64,000 nucleotides of DNA, taken from the NCBI GenBank assembly GCA_032068765.1, contig DAMBHY010000005.1:62001-126000 (forward strand), in the 5' to 3' direction. This DNA is from DAMBHY01 sp032068765 (GTDB lineage: Bacteria; Bacteroidota; Bacteroidia; Bacteroidales; Dysgonomonadaceae). Under the pieces are notes generated by a model that was not told the origin of the DNA, did not search any database, and saw only the letters and a list, made by a program, of their open reading frames with translations. How positions within the stretch are numbered: position 1 is the first letter of the stretch; every line of letters begins with the position of its first letter. Below are positions 1 through 9,514 of the stretch, piece by piece. The position numbers were made by a program, and so were the translations under genes.

Positions 1-996
1 GGTAAATCTTCACTTGTAAAAAAAGCGGGGCTTGAGATTGAGAAGGAAAATCCATCTATCCGAATCTGCCAAATTGACATTTTCAATGTGAGAAGTGAAG
101 AGGAGTTTTACGTTACCCTTGCCAACAATATAATTCAGAAAACCGCAACAGACTTGGAAGAAATTGCAAGACATGCCAAAGAATTCCTTTCACGGCTTAT
201 TCCACGTGTGGAATTATCACCCGACATGCAAACAAATCTGTCTTTCGGACTAAATTTTGAGGAAATAAAAAGATCTCCTGACGATATTCTCAATCTTGCT
301 GAAAATATTGCTAAAAAGAAGAAACTCCGAATCATCATTTGTGTTGATGAGTTTCAAAGTCTTACCCGCTTTCCATCGTCAGAAGATTTCCAAAAGAAAT
401 TGCGTTCCCATTGGCAGCATCATCAAAATGTTGCGTACTGCCTTTATGGAAGTAAACGCCACATGCTTCTGGATATTTTCACTAACACATCCATGCCTTT
501 TTATAAATTCGGAGATTTGATGTTTTTGGACAAAATAGACGTTGCGCATTGGATTCCATTTATCCGTCAACGGTTTAGAGATACTGACAAAAAAATTTCG
601 GAACAGAGTGCTCTGTTGATTACCCAACTCACAGAATGTCATCCATATTATGTACAGCAATTGGCACAACAGACATGGTTTCGTACTGAAAAAGAGTGCA
701 GAGATGAAATTGTTCACGAGGCGTTTTTGTCATTGATAGACCAACTCAGTCTTTTATTTGCTGACATAACGGAAAATCTTTCCACCTTGCAACTGAATAT
801 ACTGAAAGCCATCATTTTGGGAGAAAAACAACTCACCTCTCAAGCTGTTTTACAAAAATACAATTTGGGAACATCTGCCGGCGTAGTACGTCAGAAACGA
901 ATATTGATGCAGGAAGAGATGATTGATGAGGAGAAGGGAAATATCGTGTTTATAGACCCTTTGTATCGGTTCTGGTTGGAAAGATCTTTTCGTTAA
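1..996 (+). CDS. AAA+ ATPase, 5' end cut off by the window
   Basis: The reading frame is open from the first base and begins inside a Walker A loop (GKSSLV), so only the residues before it are missing. A Walker B stretch (LRIIICVDEFQS) follows about 110 residues later, then a YGSKRHM segment typical of the sensor region. The C-terminal third (RLSLLF to the stop) looks like a winged helix. This layout matches the bacterial and archaeal P-loop ATPases grouped as COG1672, whose substrates are mostly unknown. A GTG at 88 is internal and is not the real start. No partner gene follows, since the next gene is 235 bases away. The ATPase call is secure; the role is not. Confidence 0.75.
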   Translation, partial: GKSSLVKKAGLEIEKENPSIRICQIDIFNVRSEEEFYVTLANNIIQKTATDLEEIARHAKEFLSRLIPRVELSPDMQTNLSFGLNFEEIKRSPDDILNLAENIAKKKKLRIIICVDEFQSLTRFPSSEDFQKKLRSHWQHHQNVAYCLYGSKRHMLLDIFTNTSMPFYKFGDLMFLDKIDVAHWIPFIRQRFRDTDKKISEQSALLITQLTECHPYYVQQLAQQTWFRTEKECRDEIVHEAFLSLIDQLSLLFADITENLSTLQLNILKAIILGEKQLTSQAVLQKYNLGTSAGVVRQKRILMQEEMIDEEKGNIVFIDPLYRFWLERSFR

Positions 997-1087
997 TAAG
1001 ATATTAATTAGTTAATGTGGTAATGAGATAATTAGTTGATTGTTCAGGGGAAATGACCCTCGTAGAGGTGCGATGCTTCGCCACTCC

Positions 1088-1180
1088 TTAACCACAAAAG
1101 ACAGTAAGTAATACACAAAGTAGCACAGAATATTATTCGAACTCAACCCTCGTCACTTCATGACACTCCCCTTTATCAAA
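1088..1180. repeat. degenerate intergenic repeat motifs
   Basis: The spacer between the ATPase and the DUF4886 gene holds no convincing ORF. It contains two motifs that recur in the same order at 3695-3957: a TTAACCACA...CACAGA stretch (1088-1130) and an AACCCTC...CCCTTTATCAAA stretch (1145-1180). The second contains CTCGTCACTTCATGAC, which also occurs at 62819. These look like remnants of a dispersed non-coding repeat family. No transposase is nearby. Confidence 0.4.
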
Positions 1181-1230
1181 AATGGGAGAGAGGAAACGGG
1201 AAGAGTTTGAGAATTAGATAAGTCACAATA

Positions 1231-2109
1231 ATGAAATATTTTATTAAAACAAAACTAATAACATTTTTAGCGTTCTTTTCGATAATTGTTCTATCCTCAT
1301 GCAATCCACAGCTGTATCCTACGGTATTGGAACGTCAAAAAGCACTCAGTATTGCACAACAGGACGGTGTAGTGAAAATATTGGCTATCGGCAACAGTTT
1401 TTCGGAAGATGCATTGGAGAAATATTTGTATGGATTGGCAAAAGCAGGCGGATATAAAGTAATCATTGGTAATTTGTACATCGGTGGACAATCTTTTGAA
1501 GGACATTGGAAAAATGCTCAAGGAAACCTGCCTAATTATGAATTCAGATTGATTGACTTAGATGGCAGGAAAACGAACACTAAAGGAGTGACATTGCAAC
1601 AAGGTATTTCATCGGACAATTGGGATTATATCAGTTTTCAGGAAGTAAGCGGTCGTTCTGGAAAGCCTGAAGGTTATTTATTACTTGACGATATGATTGC
1701 GTACACAAAAAAATACGTTACCAATCCCAATGTAAAATACCTGCTGCACCAAACATGGGCTTACGCGCAAAACTCTACTCATCAAGATTTTCCAAAATAT
1801 CATATCAATCAAAATACGATGTATAACGCCATCGTTAAACAGGTGACTAAAGCCAAGAAAATGAATCCTGAGATATGGCGCATTATTCCTTCAGGAACTA
1901 CCATTCAAAAAGTGCGAGCTACGTACATAGGTGACAATCTGAATAGGGACGGGTATCATCTGGCTCCTTTGGGAAGATTTACAGCTTCATCTGCTTGGTA
2001 TGAAAGTATCTTTGGAGATGTGGATGGGAATTATTATTCGCCGGAGGAGTTGGAGAAGCGAGATGTGGAGACGGTGAAAGAGATTGTTTATAAATCGTTG
2101 AATTGGTAA
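1231..2109 (+). CDS. DUF4886-type SGNH-like lipoprotein
   Basis: A 292-residue protein with a lipoprotein signal peptide ending in the lipobox LSSC (Cys24), so probably anchored in the outer membrane or periplasm. The mature part opens with KILAIGNSFSEDA, a GNSFS block corresponding to the GDS nucleophile block of SGNH hydrolases (Ser in NSFS), followed by YIGGQS and, near the end, DGYHLAPLGRF, which supplies the Asp-x-x-His pair. This is the pattern of DUF4886 proteins, which are common in Bacteroidales and of unproven substrate; carbohydrate esterase activity is an inference. ATG is the only good start. It stands alone before a broken gene. Confidence 0.75.
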   Translation: MKYFIKTKLITFLAFFSIIVLSSCNPQLYPTVLERQKALSIAQQDGVVKILAIGNSFSEDALEKYLYGLAKAGGYKVIIGNLYIGGQSFEGHWKNAQGNLPNYEFRLIDLDGRKTNTKGVTLQQGISSDNWDYISFQEVSGRSGKPEGYLLLDDMIAYTKKYVTNPNVKYLLHQTWAYAQNSTHQDFPKYHINQNTMYNAIVKQVTKAKKMNPEIWRIIPSGTTIQKVRATYIGDNLNRDGYHLAPLGRFTASSAWYESIFGDVDGNYYSPEELEKRDVETVKEIVYKSLNW

Positions 2110-2123
2110 ATCGGTAAATTGAT

Positions 2124-2497
2124 ATGGAGTATCGTTTTTCGTTTGAGAAATTAAATGTTTGGCAGGATGCAAGATTGCTCGTGAAAGAAATATACAATTT
2201 AATTGAAATTTTTCCTAAGGAAGAGAAATATGCCTTATCAGATCAATTAAAGAGAGCTGCCATTTCAGTTGCAACTAATATCGCAGAAGGAACATCCCGT
2301 TCTTCTTATAAAGAAAAAATTAGATTATAGAAGTATCTTACGGCTCACTGCTTGAAGTTTATTCCCAATTAATACTAAGCATGGATTTGGGATATGTTAC
2401 CCGAGAATCATTACATAACATTATTGAATTTATATACAAAATAAGCAACGAATTAAACGCACTAAAGAAACATTACGTCGCTAAAATGGCTGTTTAG
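2124..2497 (+). pseudogene. four-helix-bundle protein (IVP/S23 family), frameshifted
   Basis: The first 68 codons (FEKLNVWQDARLLVKEIYNL, then SDQLKRAAISVATNIAEGTS) match four-helix-bundle proteins related to the product of the 23S rRNA intervening sequence. The frame ends at a TAG at about 2328. One base later the family sequence resumes (YGSLLEVYSQL, then ELNALKKHYVAKM) and stops at 2495-2497. Restoring one T near 2327 would give KIRFIEVSYGS and a normal protein of about 124 residues. So the gene is intact except for a single-base loss, or the read has an error. Family members occur as solitary genes across Bacteroidetes; their function is unclear. Confidence 0.8.
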
Positions 2498-2531
2498 CAG
2501 TTTAACTTTTAACGATTTAACATCAGCAAGT

Positions 2532-3599
2532 ATGAACAAAAAATCAAAAATATACGTAGCAGGACACAAAGGATTGGTAGGTTCTGCAATATGGAACAAT
2601 TTGGAAGCCAAAGGCTATACAAATCTCATTGGCAAAACGCATCATGAACTGGACTTGATGGACGGCAATGCGGTGAAATCTTTTTTTGACGAAGAGCTAC
2701 CCGAATATGTTTTCCTTGCGGCGGCGCATGTGGGAGGAATCATTGCCAATAACACTTATCGTGCGGATTTTATCTACAAAAATCTGCAAATTCAAAACAA
2801 TGTTATTGGTGAAAGTTGGAAGCATGGCGTAAAGAAACTTCTTTTCCTGGGCAGTACTTGCATTTATCCAAAAAATGCACCTCAACCTATGCCTGAAGAC
2901 TGCCTGCTGACCTCTCCGTTGGAATATACCAATGAGCCTTACGCGATTTCAAAAATTGCAGGGTTAAAAATGTGTGAAAGTTTCAATATTCAATACGGCA
3001 CAAATTATATTGCGGTGATGCCCACCAATTTATATGGACCTAATGATAATTTCGATTTGGAGAAAAGCCACGTTTTGCCCGCGATGATTCGTAAAATTCA
3101 TTTAGGCAAACACCTGATGAGTGGAAACATGGATGCAATTCGCAAAGATTTGGACAAACGTCCTGTTGAAAACGTTTCTGGCAAAAGCAGCGATAACGAG
3201 ATTCTTGAAATTCTTCAGAAATACGGCATCGAAAAGGACACTATTCATCTATGGGGAACCGGCAGTCCGCTGCGTGAATTTCTTTGGAGTGAAGAAATGG
3301 CAGACGCTTGCGTTTATATCATGGAAAGGGTAAATTTTGAGGATTTGAGAGGCAGCGAAAAGGAAATTAGAAACTGCCACATCAACATTGGTACGGGTAA
3401 GGAAATCACTATTGCAGAATTAGCAAATCTTATCAAAAATGCCGTTGGTTATGAAGGCTCTATAAATTTTGATTCATCTAAACCTGACGGCACCATGCGC
3501 AAACTTACGGACGTTACAAAGTTAAACGATTTGGGCTGGCATCACAAGATTGAGATTGATGAGGGAGTCAGACGGATGTATGAATGGTACAATTTTTAA
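2532..3599 (+). CDS. fcl: GDP-L-fucose synthase
   Basis: A 355-residue extended short-chain dehydrogenase that epimerises and reduces GDP-4-keto-6-deoxy-mannose to GDP-L-fucose using NADPH in the cytoplasm. The N-terminal nucleotide motif is GHKGLVG; HVGGI follows. The catalytic Ser lies in GSTCIYPK and the Tyr/Lys pair in YAISK. The segment NLYGPNDNFDLEKSHVLPA is diagnostic of this enzyme. It is somewhat longer than the usual 310-320 residues, because of an insertion after KIHLGKHLMSG (about residues 195-230), as in other Bacteroidetes homologues. GDP-mannose 4,6-dehydratase (gmd), often its neighbour, is not in the window. The product feeds surface glycans. Confidence 0.93.
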   Translation: MNKKSKIYVAGHKGLVGSAIWNNLEAKGYTNLIGKTHHELDLMDGNAVKSFFDEELPEYVFLAAAHVGGIIANNTYRADFIYKNLQIQNNVIGESWKHGVKKLLFLGSTCIYPKNAPQPMPEDCLLTSPLEYTNEPYAISKIAGLKMCESFNIQYGTNYIAVMPTNLYGPNDNFDLEKSHVLPAMIRKIHLGKHLMSGNMDAIRKDLDKRPVENVSGKSSDNEILEILQKYGIEKDTIHLWGTGSPLREFLWSEEMADACVYIMERVNFEDLRGSEKEIRNCHINIGTGKEITIAELANLIKNAVGYEGSINFDSSKPDGTMRKLTDVTKLNDLGWHHKIEIDEGVRRMYEWYNF

Positions 3600-4121
3600 T
3601 AACGGGTGAAGAATTGATCTGGGTGTTGCGAGTTGAGGGTTTCGAGTTGCGTCGGGAATTACCGATTGTAGAGTCGTCTATTTATCGCGAGTCTTTAACC
3701 ACATAGGTCACGGAGTTACACAGAGGAATTTGATATTTTTGATTTCGGATTTAGGAGTTGGGATATTTTGATAAAAGATGAAGGATGAAGAATTTGTTTG
3801 AGTGTTGATGGTCTTTTGTTTGCCCGCAGAATTCGCTGATTTTCGCTAATTTGTTTTACCACAAGTTGTACTAGATTTGGCACAAGTTTTTAGCTTTTAC
3901 TGATTGTGGGTTATTTTGATTCAAACCCTCCCCCTTCGGGTACTTCCCTTTATCAAAGTAGAGAATAAAGTCTCTTATATAATTCTCTTTAAGGAAGTAA
4001 TTTCATTTGTGATGATTGTCGAGGTGTTGATTTATAGCAACTCATTATTTTACCACAAGTTTTTTACTTTGCCTCATAGTCTTTCTGTTTTTGTCCTTTG
4101 CTCTTTAAGTCTTTGTTCTTT
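3600..4121. other. gene-poor spacer with repeat remnants
   Basis: About 520 bases without a supported gene; a 110-codon plus-strand ORF here has low-complexity composition and overlaps the end of the real minus-strand gene, so it is not called. The stretch holds a TTAACCACA...CACAGAGG motif (3695-3727), a CCCGCAGAATTCGCTGATTTTCGC motif near 3822, and an AACCCTC...CCCTTTATCAAA motif (3924-3957). The first and last also occur at 1088-1180. It separates convergent genes. Confidence 0.5.
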
Positions 4122-4985
4122 TTACCATTGCGCTTCTACCATCACCGGAAAATGGTCTGAAGGAAAATGTCCCCTCTGGATGTGGTTGATGATTCCGTAT
4201 TTTTGTACGGAAATATTTTTGCTCACCCACACATAATCGATTCTTTCCCTTGAAGAATTCTCTACCTTAAAGCCATTGAAAGTCTCATTCGTGCCAAAAG
4301 GCGCAGTTTTCGAAATCAATTTGCTATCCGACAAAAATCCGTCGTTGTAGATAATTTGAATGGGTTCATCGGAAGGCACCGCGTTAAAATCACCCGTAAC
4401 AAAAACGGGATAAGAACCAGCGATAGATTTAATTTTCTTCAACAACAATTTAGAAGACTCACGGCGGGCTTCCTTCCCTTCGTGGTCATAATGCACATTA
4501 AACAGAAAGAAGGCTTTGCCCGTTGCTTTATCGTTAAATTTCCCCCAAGAGCAGATACGGTTGCAGCACGTAGCATTCCATCCTTTACTTGGGACTTCCG
4601 GCGTTTGTGAAAACCAAAAATTGCCTTTGTCCAACACCGCGAATTTATCTTTTTTGTAAATGATGGCAGAATGTTCTCCGGCGTCTACACCGTCATCTCG
4701 TCCTACGCCTATGTAGGCATAATTATCCAATTCCAAGACATCATCGAGTTGATGCTTAAAACCTTCTTGCGTTCCGCAAATATCCCAGTCGTAAAACGAG
4801 AAAAGACTTTTAACCATTTCTTTTCTATTCGCCCAAGCGTCTTTTCCATCGTCGGGATTATCCATCCTCAGATTGTAAGAAGCAACTTTTAGTTGGAAGG
4901 ATGAAGAGGGCGCAGGCAGTTTGGTTGTTGAGCATGCAGTAAAGGCAAGCAAAACTCCCAATAAAAACAATGCAGATTTTTTCAT
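4122..4985 (-). CDS. endonuclease/exonuclease/phosphatase-fold lipoprotein
   Basis: A 287-residue protein with a lipoprotein signal (LLAFTACS, Cys18). The rest is a full EEP (DNase I-like) fold: ASYNLRMDN (metal-binding Asn), GTQEGF (metal-binding Glu), HYDHEG (catalytic His region), TGDFNAVPSDEP (Asp/Asn), ERIDYVWVS and the closing SDHFPV. All catalytic residues expected for a phosphoesterase are present. Substrate cannot be told; secreted Bacteroidetes members may act on nucleic acid, sugar phosphates or phospholipid. The next upstream gene on the same strand is another EEP lipoprotein 21 bases away, so the two are probably one transcript. Confidence 0.85.
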   Translation of the reverse strand: MKKSALFLLGVLLAFTACSTTKLPAPSSSFQLKVASYNLRMDNPDDGKDAWANRKEMVKSLFSFYDWDICGTQEGFKHQLDDVLELDNYAYIGVGRDDGVDAGEHSAIIYKKDKFAVLDKGNFWFSQTPEVPSKGWNATCCNRICSWGKFNDKATGKAFFLFNVHYDHEGKEARRESSKLLLKKIKSIAGSYPVFVTGDFNAVPSDEPIQIIYNDGFLSDSKLISKTAPFGTNETFNGFKVENSSRERIDYVWVSKNISVQKYGIINHIQRGHFPSDHFPVMVEAQW

Positions 4986-5006
4986 TTGATTTTACAGAAT
5001 CTCGTT

Positions 5007-5789
5007 CTAATTTAGTTTCGACAAACGAATTTTCACCCATACCGCCAAATGGTCTGAAGCCACAGGTTCGTTTTCAACTTTTGACATTAACGTGATGACG
5101 CCGATATTCTTTGTATAAGCCAGAATGTAATCTATACATTTTGTAGGCACCGAAGAAGGATAGGTAGATTGGTGAATATCGTTCATAATATTCCAGTCTT
5201 GCTTCAGTAATGCCATTTCATGGGACGAAGATACAATATTTAAATCACCCGCCAAAAATATCGGCTTGTGAGTATGAAGTTGCGCTACAAAATCATTGAT
5301 AATTCCCACAGACCGCTCTCGGTCTATTTTTGTCAGAGACCAATGTGTACAGCAAAATATATAATTCTTCATCTCCACCATCAGCAGACTTCTTTTCTCT
5401 TCCTTTCCGGGTAATGGAATTCTGATTGTTCTCAAAGGTTTTTCCTTCGTAAGAATGCCAATGCCATATCCCCCACCCTGATAGTTGATTGATTTTGAAT
5501 AAGAAGCATACATATTGGTGCGTTTTGCCAGCTCATCTATCACCACCATGTCGTAACTGCGGACAGTTGCGCTGTCTAATTCCTGCAGAGCCACCGCATC
5601 AGGTTTTATCCGATTGATAATGGATGAGATGCGCGAATAATCTGTTACATGATCCATACCCCACGCGTTGCGAATATTGTAGGAAAGCAGCGTAAGTTCG
5701 TTGCCTTTACTTTCCGAAACGGGAGTTTGCAAAGTGCCACAACCTGTGATAAGAATTGCTATAATGATGAAAAAAAAGTTTTTTGTCAT
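5007..5789 (-). CDS. endonuclease/exonuclease/phosphatase-fold lipoprotein
   Basis: A 260-residue EEP-fold lipoprotein (signal with AILITGCG, Cys17). Motifs in order: LLSYNIRNAWG, VALQELDS, CTHWSL, LAGDLNIVSSSHE, TKCIDYILAYT and VASDHLAVWV, covering the metal- and phosphate-binding residues. It is more divergent from the downstream paralogue than a recent duplication would be, so the pair is probably an old tandem arrangement. It is the first gene of the two-gene minus-strand unit. The gap to ileS on the other strand is divergent and AT-rich. Confidence 0.83.
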   Translation of the reverse strand: MTKNFFFIIIAILITGCGTLQTPVSESKGNELTLLSYNIRNAWGMDHVTDYSRISSIINRIKPDAVALQELDSATVRSYDMVVIDELAKRTNMYASYSKSINYQGGGYGIGILTKEKPLRTIRIPLPGKEEKRSLLMVEMKNYIFCCTHWSLTKIDRERSVGIINDFVAQLHTHKPIFLAGDLNIVSSSHEMALLKQDWNIMNDIHQSTYPSSVPTKCIDYILAYTKNIGVITLMSKVENEPVASDHLAVWVKIRLSKLN

Positions 5790-6002
5790 TGATTTTTATT
5801 GGGGATAAAATGTATTCAATTATGATTACGATAAAATAAATAGAGCAATATATAGTGGAGTAAATAATACGGTCTGATAACCTATGATACAAAATAACAT
5901 AAATATTATTACAATCATGTTACAAAAAAAATAAGAAAATATTACTTAACATTTAGCGTAACATATACACTTTATAGACAATCAATAATTAAGAATTTTC
6001 AA

Positions 6003-6032
6003 TTGCTAATTTTCAATTTATTACTACCTTTG
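6003..6032 (+). promoter_or_regulatory. ileS promoter, Bacteroidetes type
   Basis: TTG at 6003-6005, a 19-base spacer, then TACCTTTG at 6025-6032, matching the Bacteroidetes primary-sigma pattern (-33 TTTG/TTG, -7 TAnnTTTG). ileS starts 41 bases later, preceded by TAAGGAG (6058-6064), an unusually good Shine-Dalgarno for this phylum. Confidence 0.75.
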
Positions 6033-6073
6033 CACCTTAATTTTCACATACGTTTCTTAAGGAGAAAATTTCA

Positions 6074-9000
6074 ATGAGTAAGAAATTTGCCGAATACAAT
6101 CAACTTAATCTTTCAGATATAAATAAAGACCTGCTGAAGCATTGGGACGACAATGATGTTTTTGCAGAAAGTTTGAAAATCCGCGAGGGTCATCCACAGT
6201 TTGTTTTTTACGAAGGACCACCTTCTGCAAACGGAATGCCGGGTATTCACCACGTGATTGCGCGTTCCATCAAAGATATTTTCTGCAGATACAAAACGAT
6301 GAAGGGCTTTTTGGTAAACAGAAAAGCCGGATGGGATACACACGGACTTCCTGTGGAACTTGGCGTGGAAAAGTCTCTCGGAATTACCAAAGAAGATATC
6401 GGCAAGAAGATTACCGTTGAAGAATACAACAACGCTTGCCGCAAGGAGGTGATGAAATATACACGCGAGTGGGAAGACTTAACCCGCAAAATGGGTTACT
6501 GGGTGGACATGAGCGACCCGTATATTACTTACGACAACCGCTATATCGAAACATTGTGGTATCTTTTGAAAGAACTTTACAAAAAAAATCTTCTGTACAA
6601 AGGATACACCATTCAGCCGTATTCTCCTGCTGCGGGAACAGGTTTAAGTTCGCACGAGCTTAACCAGCCGGGATGTTATCGTGATGTGAAAGATACTACT
6701 TGCACCGCACAATTCAAAATAAAAAATCCGCTTCCTGAAATGACGGAATTTGGCGAGCCATACTTTTTGGCGTGGACAACCACACCTTGGACTTTATCTT
6801 CAAACGTTCTTTTGGCTGTTGGAACTAATATTGATTACGCGGCTGTACAGACATACAATCCATACACGGGAAAACCGATGACTGCCGTGATGGCAAAAAG
6901 CCTCATCAACGCATATTTCCCTGAAAAGAACAGCGAACTCCGCCTCGAAGATTACAAAGAAGGCGACAAAAATATTCCTTATCGTATTTTAGACAAGACC
7001 TGGAAAGGTTCTGAATTAAAAGGAATTGAATATGAACAACTCATTCCTTGGATTAAAGCTTCTGATAACGCATTCAGAGTGGTGACTGGAGATTTTGTGA
7101 CTACGGAAGACGGTACCGGCATCGTTCACATCGCTCCTACTTTTGGTGCGGATGATGCGAAAGTCGGAAAAGAAAATGATGTTCCAGGACTTACCGTTAT
7201 CGACAAAGATGGAAACCTGCGCCCTACTGTGGATTTGACAGGTAAATATTACAGTATTGAGGATTTGGACGAAGAGTTTGTAAAAAATAATGTCGATATA
7301 GAAACTTATAGAGATTTCGCAGGAAGATATGTAAAGAATGCTTATGATTCTTCTCTTACAGAAGATGATACGACTTTGGATGTGGATATCAGTGTAATGC
7401 TGAAACAGCAAAACAAAGCATTCCGCATCGAAAAGCATGTTCACAACTATCCTCACTGTTGGCGTACAGACAAACCGGTTTTGTATTATCCTTTAGATAG
7501 TTGGTTTATCCGTTCCACTGCCTGCAAAGAGCGCATGATGGAACTCAACGAAACCATCAACTGGAAACCGCAATCAACCGGAACTGGACGATTCGGCAAA
7601 TGGCTCGAAAACCTTCAGGATTGGAACCTCAGCCGTAGCCGCTATTGGGGAACACCGCTGCCTATCTGGCGTACGGAAGACGGAAAAGAGGAAAAATGCA
7701 TCGGTTCGGTTAAGGAATTGATGGAAGAAATACAAAAATCCATCAACGCAGGCGTGATGAAAGAACTTCCATGGAAAGATTACGCTCCTGAAAATTACAA
7801 AGAATTAGATTACGAAAACATAGACCTTCACCGTCCTTACGTAGATAACATCATTTTGGTTTCTGAAAGTGGTAAACCTATGACGCGCGAAACCGACCTT
7901 ATCGACGTTTGGTTTGATAGTGGAGCGATGCCTTTCGCGCAAGTTTTTTATCCACATATTGATGAAAATGAATTCCGCAAAATCCATCCGGCCGATTTCA
8001 TCGCGGAAGGTGTTGACCAGACACGCGGATGGTTCTTCACGCTGCACGCTATTTCTACGATGATAAAAGACAGCGTAGCTTTCAAAAATGTGATTTCCAA
8101 CGGATTGGTTTTGGATAAAAACGGCAACAAGATGTCCAAAAGACTGGGCAATGCAGTTGATCCGTTTGAAGCTATCGAAAAACATGGTTCCGACCCGTTG
8201 CGCTGGTATATGATTACTAATGCTTCGCCTTGGGACAATTTGAAATTTGATATTGAAGGTGTGGAAGAAGCCCGCCGCAAATTCTTCGGAACACTTTATA
8301 ATACTTACTCTTTCTTCGCATTATATGCAAATGTGGATGATTTCCATAATCAATACCCACAAATCGAATTGGATAAAAGACCTGAAATTGACAGATGGAT
8401 TCTCTCTGTATTGAACAGTCTTATTAAAACTGTCGAGGAAGCTTACGAAACTTACGAACCAACCAAAGCGGGACGAGCAATTAATGATTTCGTGAATGAC
8501 AATTTGAGTAACTGGTACGTGCGTTTGAATCGTAAACGTTTCTGGGGAGGCGAAATGACGGAAGACAAACTTTCGGCATATCAAACCTTGTACGCTTGTC
8601 TCGAAACCGTTTCACGATTGATGTCGCCTATAGCGCCATTTTATGCGGACAGATTGTTTTTGGATTTGCACAATGCCACAAATGAACAAAACCTTCCCGT
8701 TTCCGTTCACTTGGCAGATTTTCCTATCGCGGATGCAAGCATGATTAATCCAACTTTGGAGGAACAGATGCACCTTGCACAATCAGCTTCTTCCATCATT
8801 TTGGCTTTGCGCCGCAAGGTAAATATCAAAGTTCGTCAGCCACTTTCTCAAATTATGATTCCAGTTGTGGATGAAGCGCAACGCGAAAATATTTCCGCTG
8901 TAAAATCGCTTATCCTTAACGAAGTGAATGTGAAAGAACTGAACTTTGTGGATTCGGCAAGTGGAATTCTGGTGAAGAAGGTAAAACCTGATTTCAAAAA

Positions 9001-9490
9001 ACTAGGTCCGCGTTACGGAAAAATAATGAAACAGCTTGCCACTTACGTTCAAAATATGGAGCAGTCAGATATTCATCTTCTGGAAAAAGAAGGTAAATTC
9101 AGTTTCCAGATAGAAAATCAGCAAGTAGAAATAACAACGGATGACGTTGAAATTATCTCAGAAGATATCCCGGGATGGCTTGTTGGTAATGAAGACAAAC
9201 TGACCATCGCTTTGGACATCACCATTTCGGATGATTTAAGAAAAGAAGGCATCGCTCGCGAACTGGTGAACCGCATTCAAAATCTGCGTAAATCGAAAGA
9301 TTTTGAAATTACGGATAGAATTTTAGTAAAAGTGTCTTCAAATCTCCAATTTGACGAAGCCATAAAGGATTTTTCATCGTATATCCAATCTCAGGTTTTG
9401 GCAGACGATATTCAAATTGTAAATTCAAAACTTGAAAATGAAATTGATATAGATGATACACCTTTAACTATAGATATTCAAAAAAATTAA
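6074..9490 (+). CDS. ileS: isoleucyl-tRNA synthetase, IleRS2-like with GxHH signature
   Basis: A 1138-residue class I synthetase that charges tRNA-Ile in the cytoplasm. The usual HxGH ATP-binding signature is replaced by Gly57-Ile-His-His60 in GMPGIHHV. The second signature is canonical (KMSKR, residues 686-690). The CP1 editing domain is present (WTTTPWTL), as are the family's WFIRST and DVWFDSGAMPF blocks and a C-terminal anticodon-binding region. Size and composition fit the eukaryote-like IleRS2 group rather than the shorter IleRS1 of E. coli. IleRS2 enzymes are intrinsically less sensitive to mupirocin, and the swapped GxHH motif has been tied to strong resistance. First gene of an ileS-dksA-like-lspA-DUF4296 cluster. 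Confidence 0.96.
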   Translation: MSKKFAEYNQLNLSDINKDLLKHWDDNDVFAESLKIREGHPQFVFYEGPPSANGMPGIHHVIARSIKDIFCRYKTMKGFLVNRKAGWDTHGLPVELGVEKSLGITKEDIGKKITVEEYNNACRKEVMKYTREWEDLTRKMGYWVDMSDPYITYDNRYIETLWYLLKELYKKNLLYKGYTIQPYSPAAGTGLSSHELNQPGCYRDVKDTTCTAQFKIKNPLPEMTEFGEPYFLAWTTTPWTLSSNVLLAVGTNIDYAAVQTYNPYTGKPMTAVMAKSLINAYFPEKNSELRLEDYKEGDKNIPYRILDKTWKGSELKGIEYEQLIPWIKASDNAFRVVTGDFVTTEDGTGIVHIAPTFGADDAKVGKENDVPGLTVIDKDGNLRPTVDLTGKYYSIEDLDEEFVKNNVDIETYRDFAGRYVKNAYDSSLTEDDTTLDVDISVMLKQQNKAFRIEKHVHNYPHCWRTDKPVLYYPLDSWFIRSTACKERMMELNETINWKPQSTGTGRFGKWLENLQDWNLSRSRYWGTPLPIWRTEDGKEEKCIGSVKELMEEIQKSINAGVMKELPWKDYAPENYKELDYENIDLHRPYVDNIILVSESGKPMTRETDLIDVWFDSGAMPFAQVFYPHIDENEFRKIHPADFIAEGVDQTRGWFFTLHAISTMIKDSVAFKNVISNGLVLDKNGNKMSKRLGNAVDPFEAIEKHGSDPLRWYMITNASPWDNLKFDIEGVEEARRKFFGTLYNTYSFFALYANVDDFHNQYPQIELDKRPEIDRWILSVLNSLIKTVEEAYETYEPTKAGRAINDFVNDNLSNWYVRLNRKRFWGGEMTEDKLSAYQTLYACLETVSRLMSPIAPFYADRLFLDLHNATNEQNLPVSVHLADFPIADASMINPTLEEQMHLAQSASSIILALRRKVNIKVRQPLSQIMIPVVDEAQRENISAVKSLILNEVNVKELNFVDSASGILVKKVKPDFKKLGPRYGKIMKQLATYVQNMEQSDIHLLEKEGKFSFQIENQQVEITTDDVEIISEDIPGWLVGNEDKLTIALDITISDDLRKEGIARELVNRIQNLRKSKDFEITDRILVKVSSNLQFDEAIKDFSSYIQSQVLADDIQIVNSKLENEIDIDDTPLTIDIQKN

Positions 9491-9514
9491 TCAACTTAAC
9501 AAATACTTTAAATT

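Noticed and set aside
3904..4236. 110-codon plus-strand ORF
   Set aside because: Skewed Leu/Phe/Ser/Cys composition, no start context, and it overlaps the conserved C-terminus of the minus-strand EEP gene.
4122..5789. Recent tandem duplication of the two EEP lipoproteins
   Set aside because: The two proteins share only the catalytic motifs and differ throughout otherwise, so any duplication is old.
7016..7456. 146-codon minus-strand ORF inside ileS
   Set aside because: Antisense shadow of the editing-domain region of ileS.
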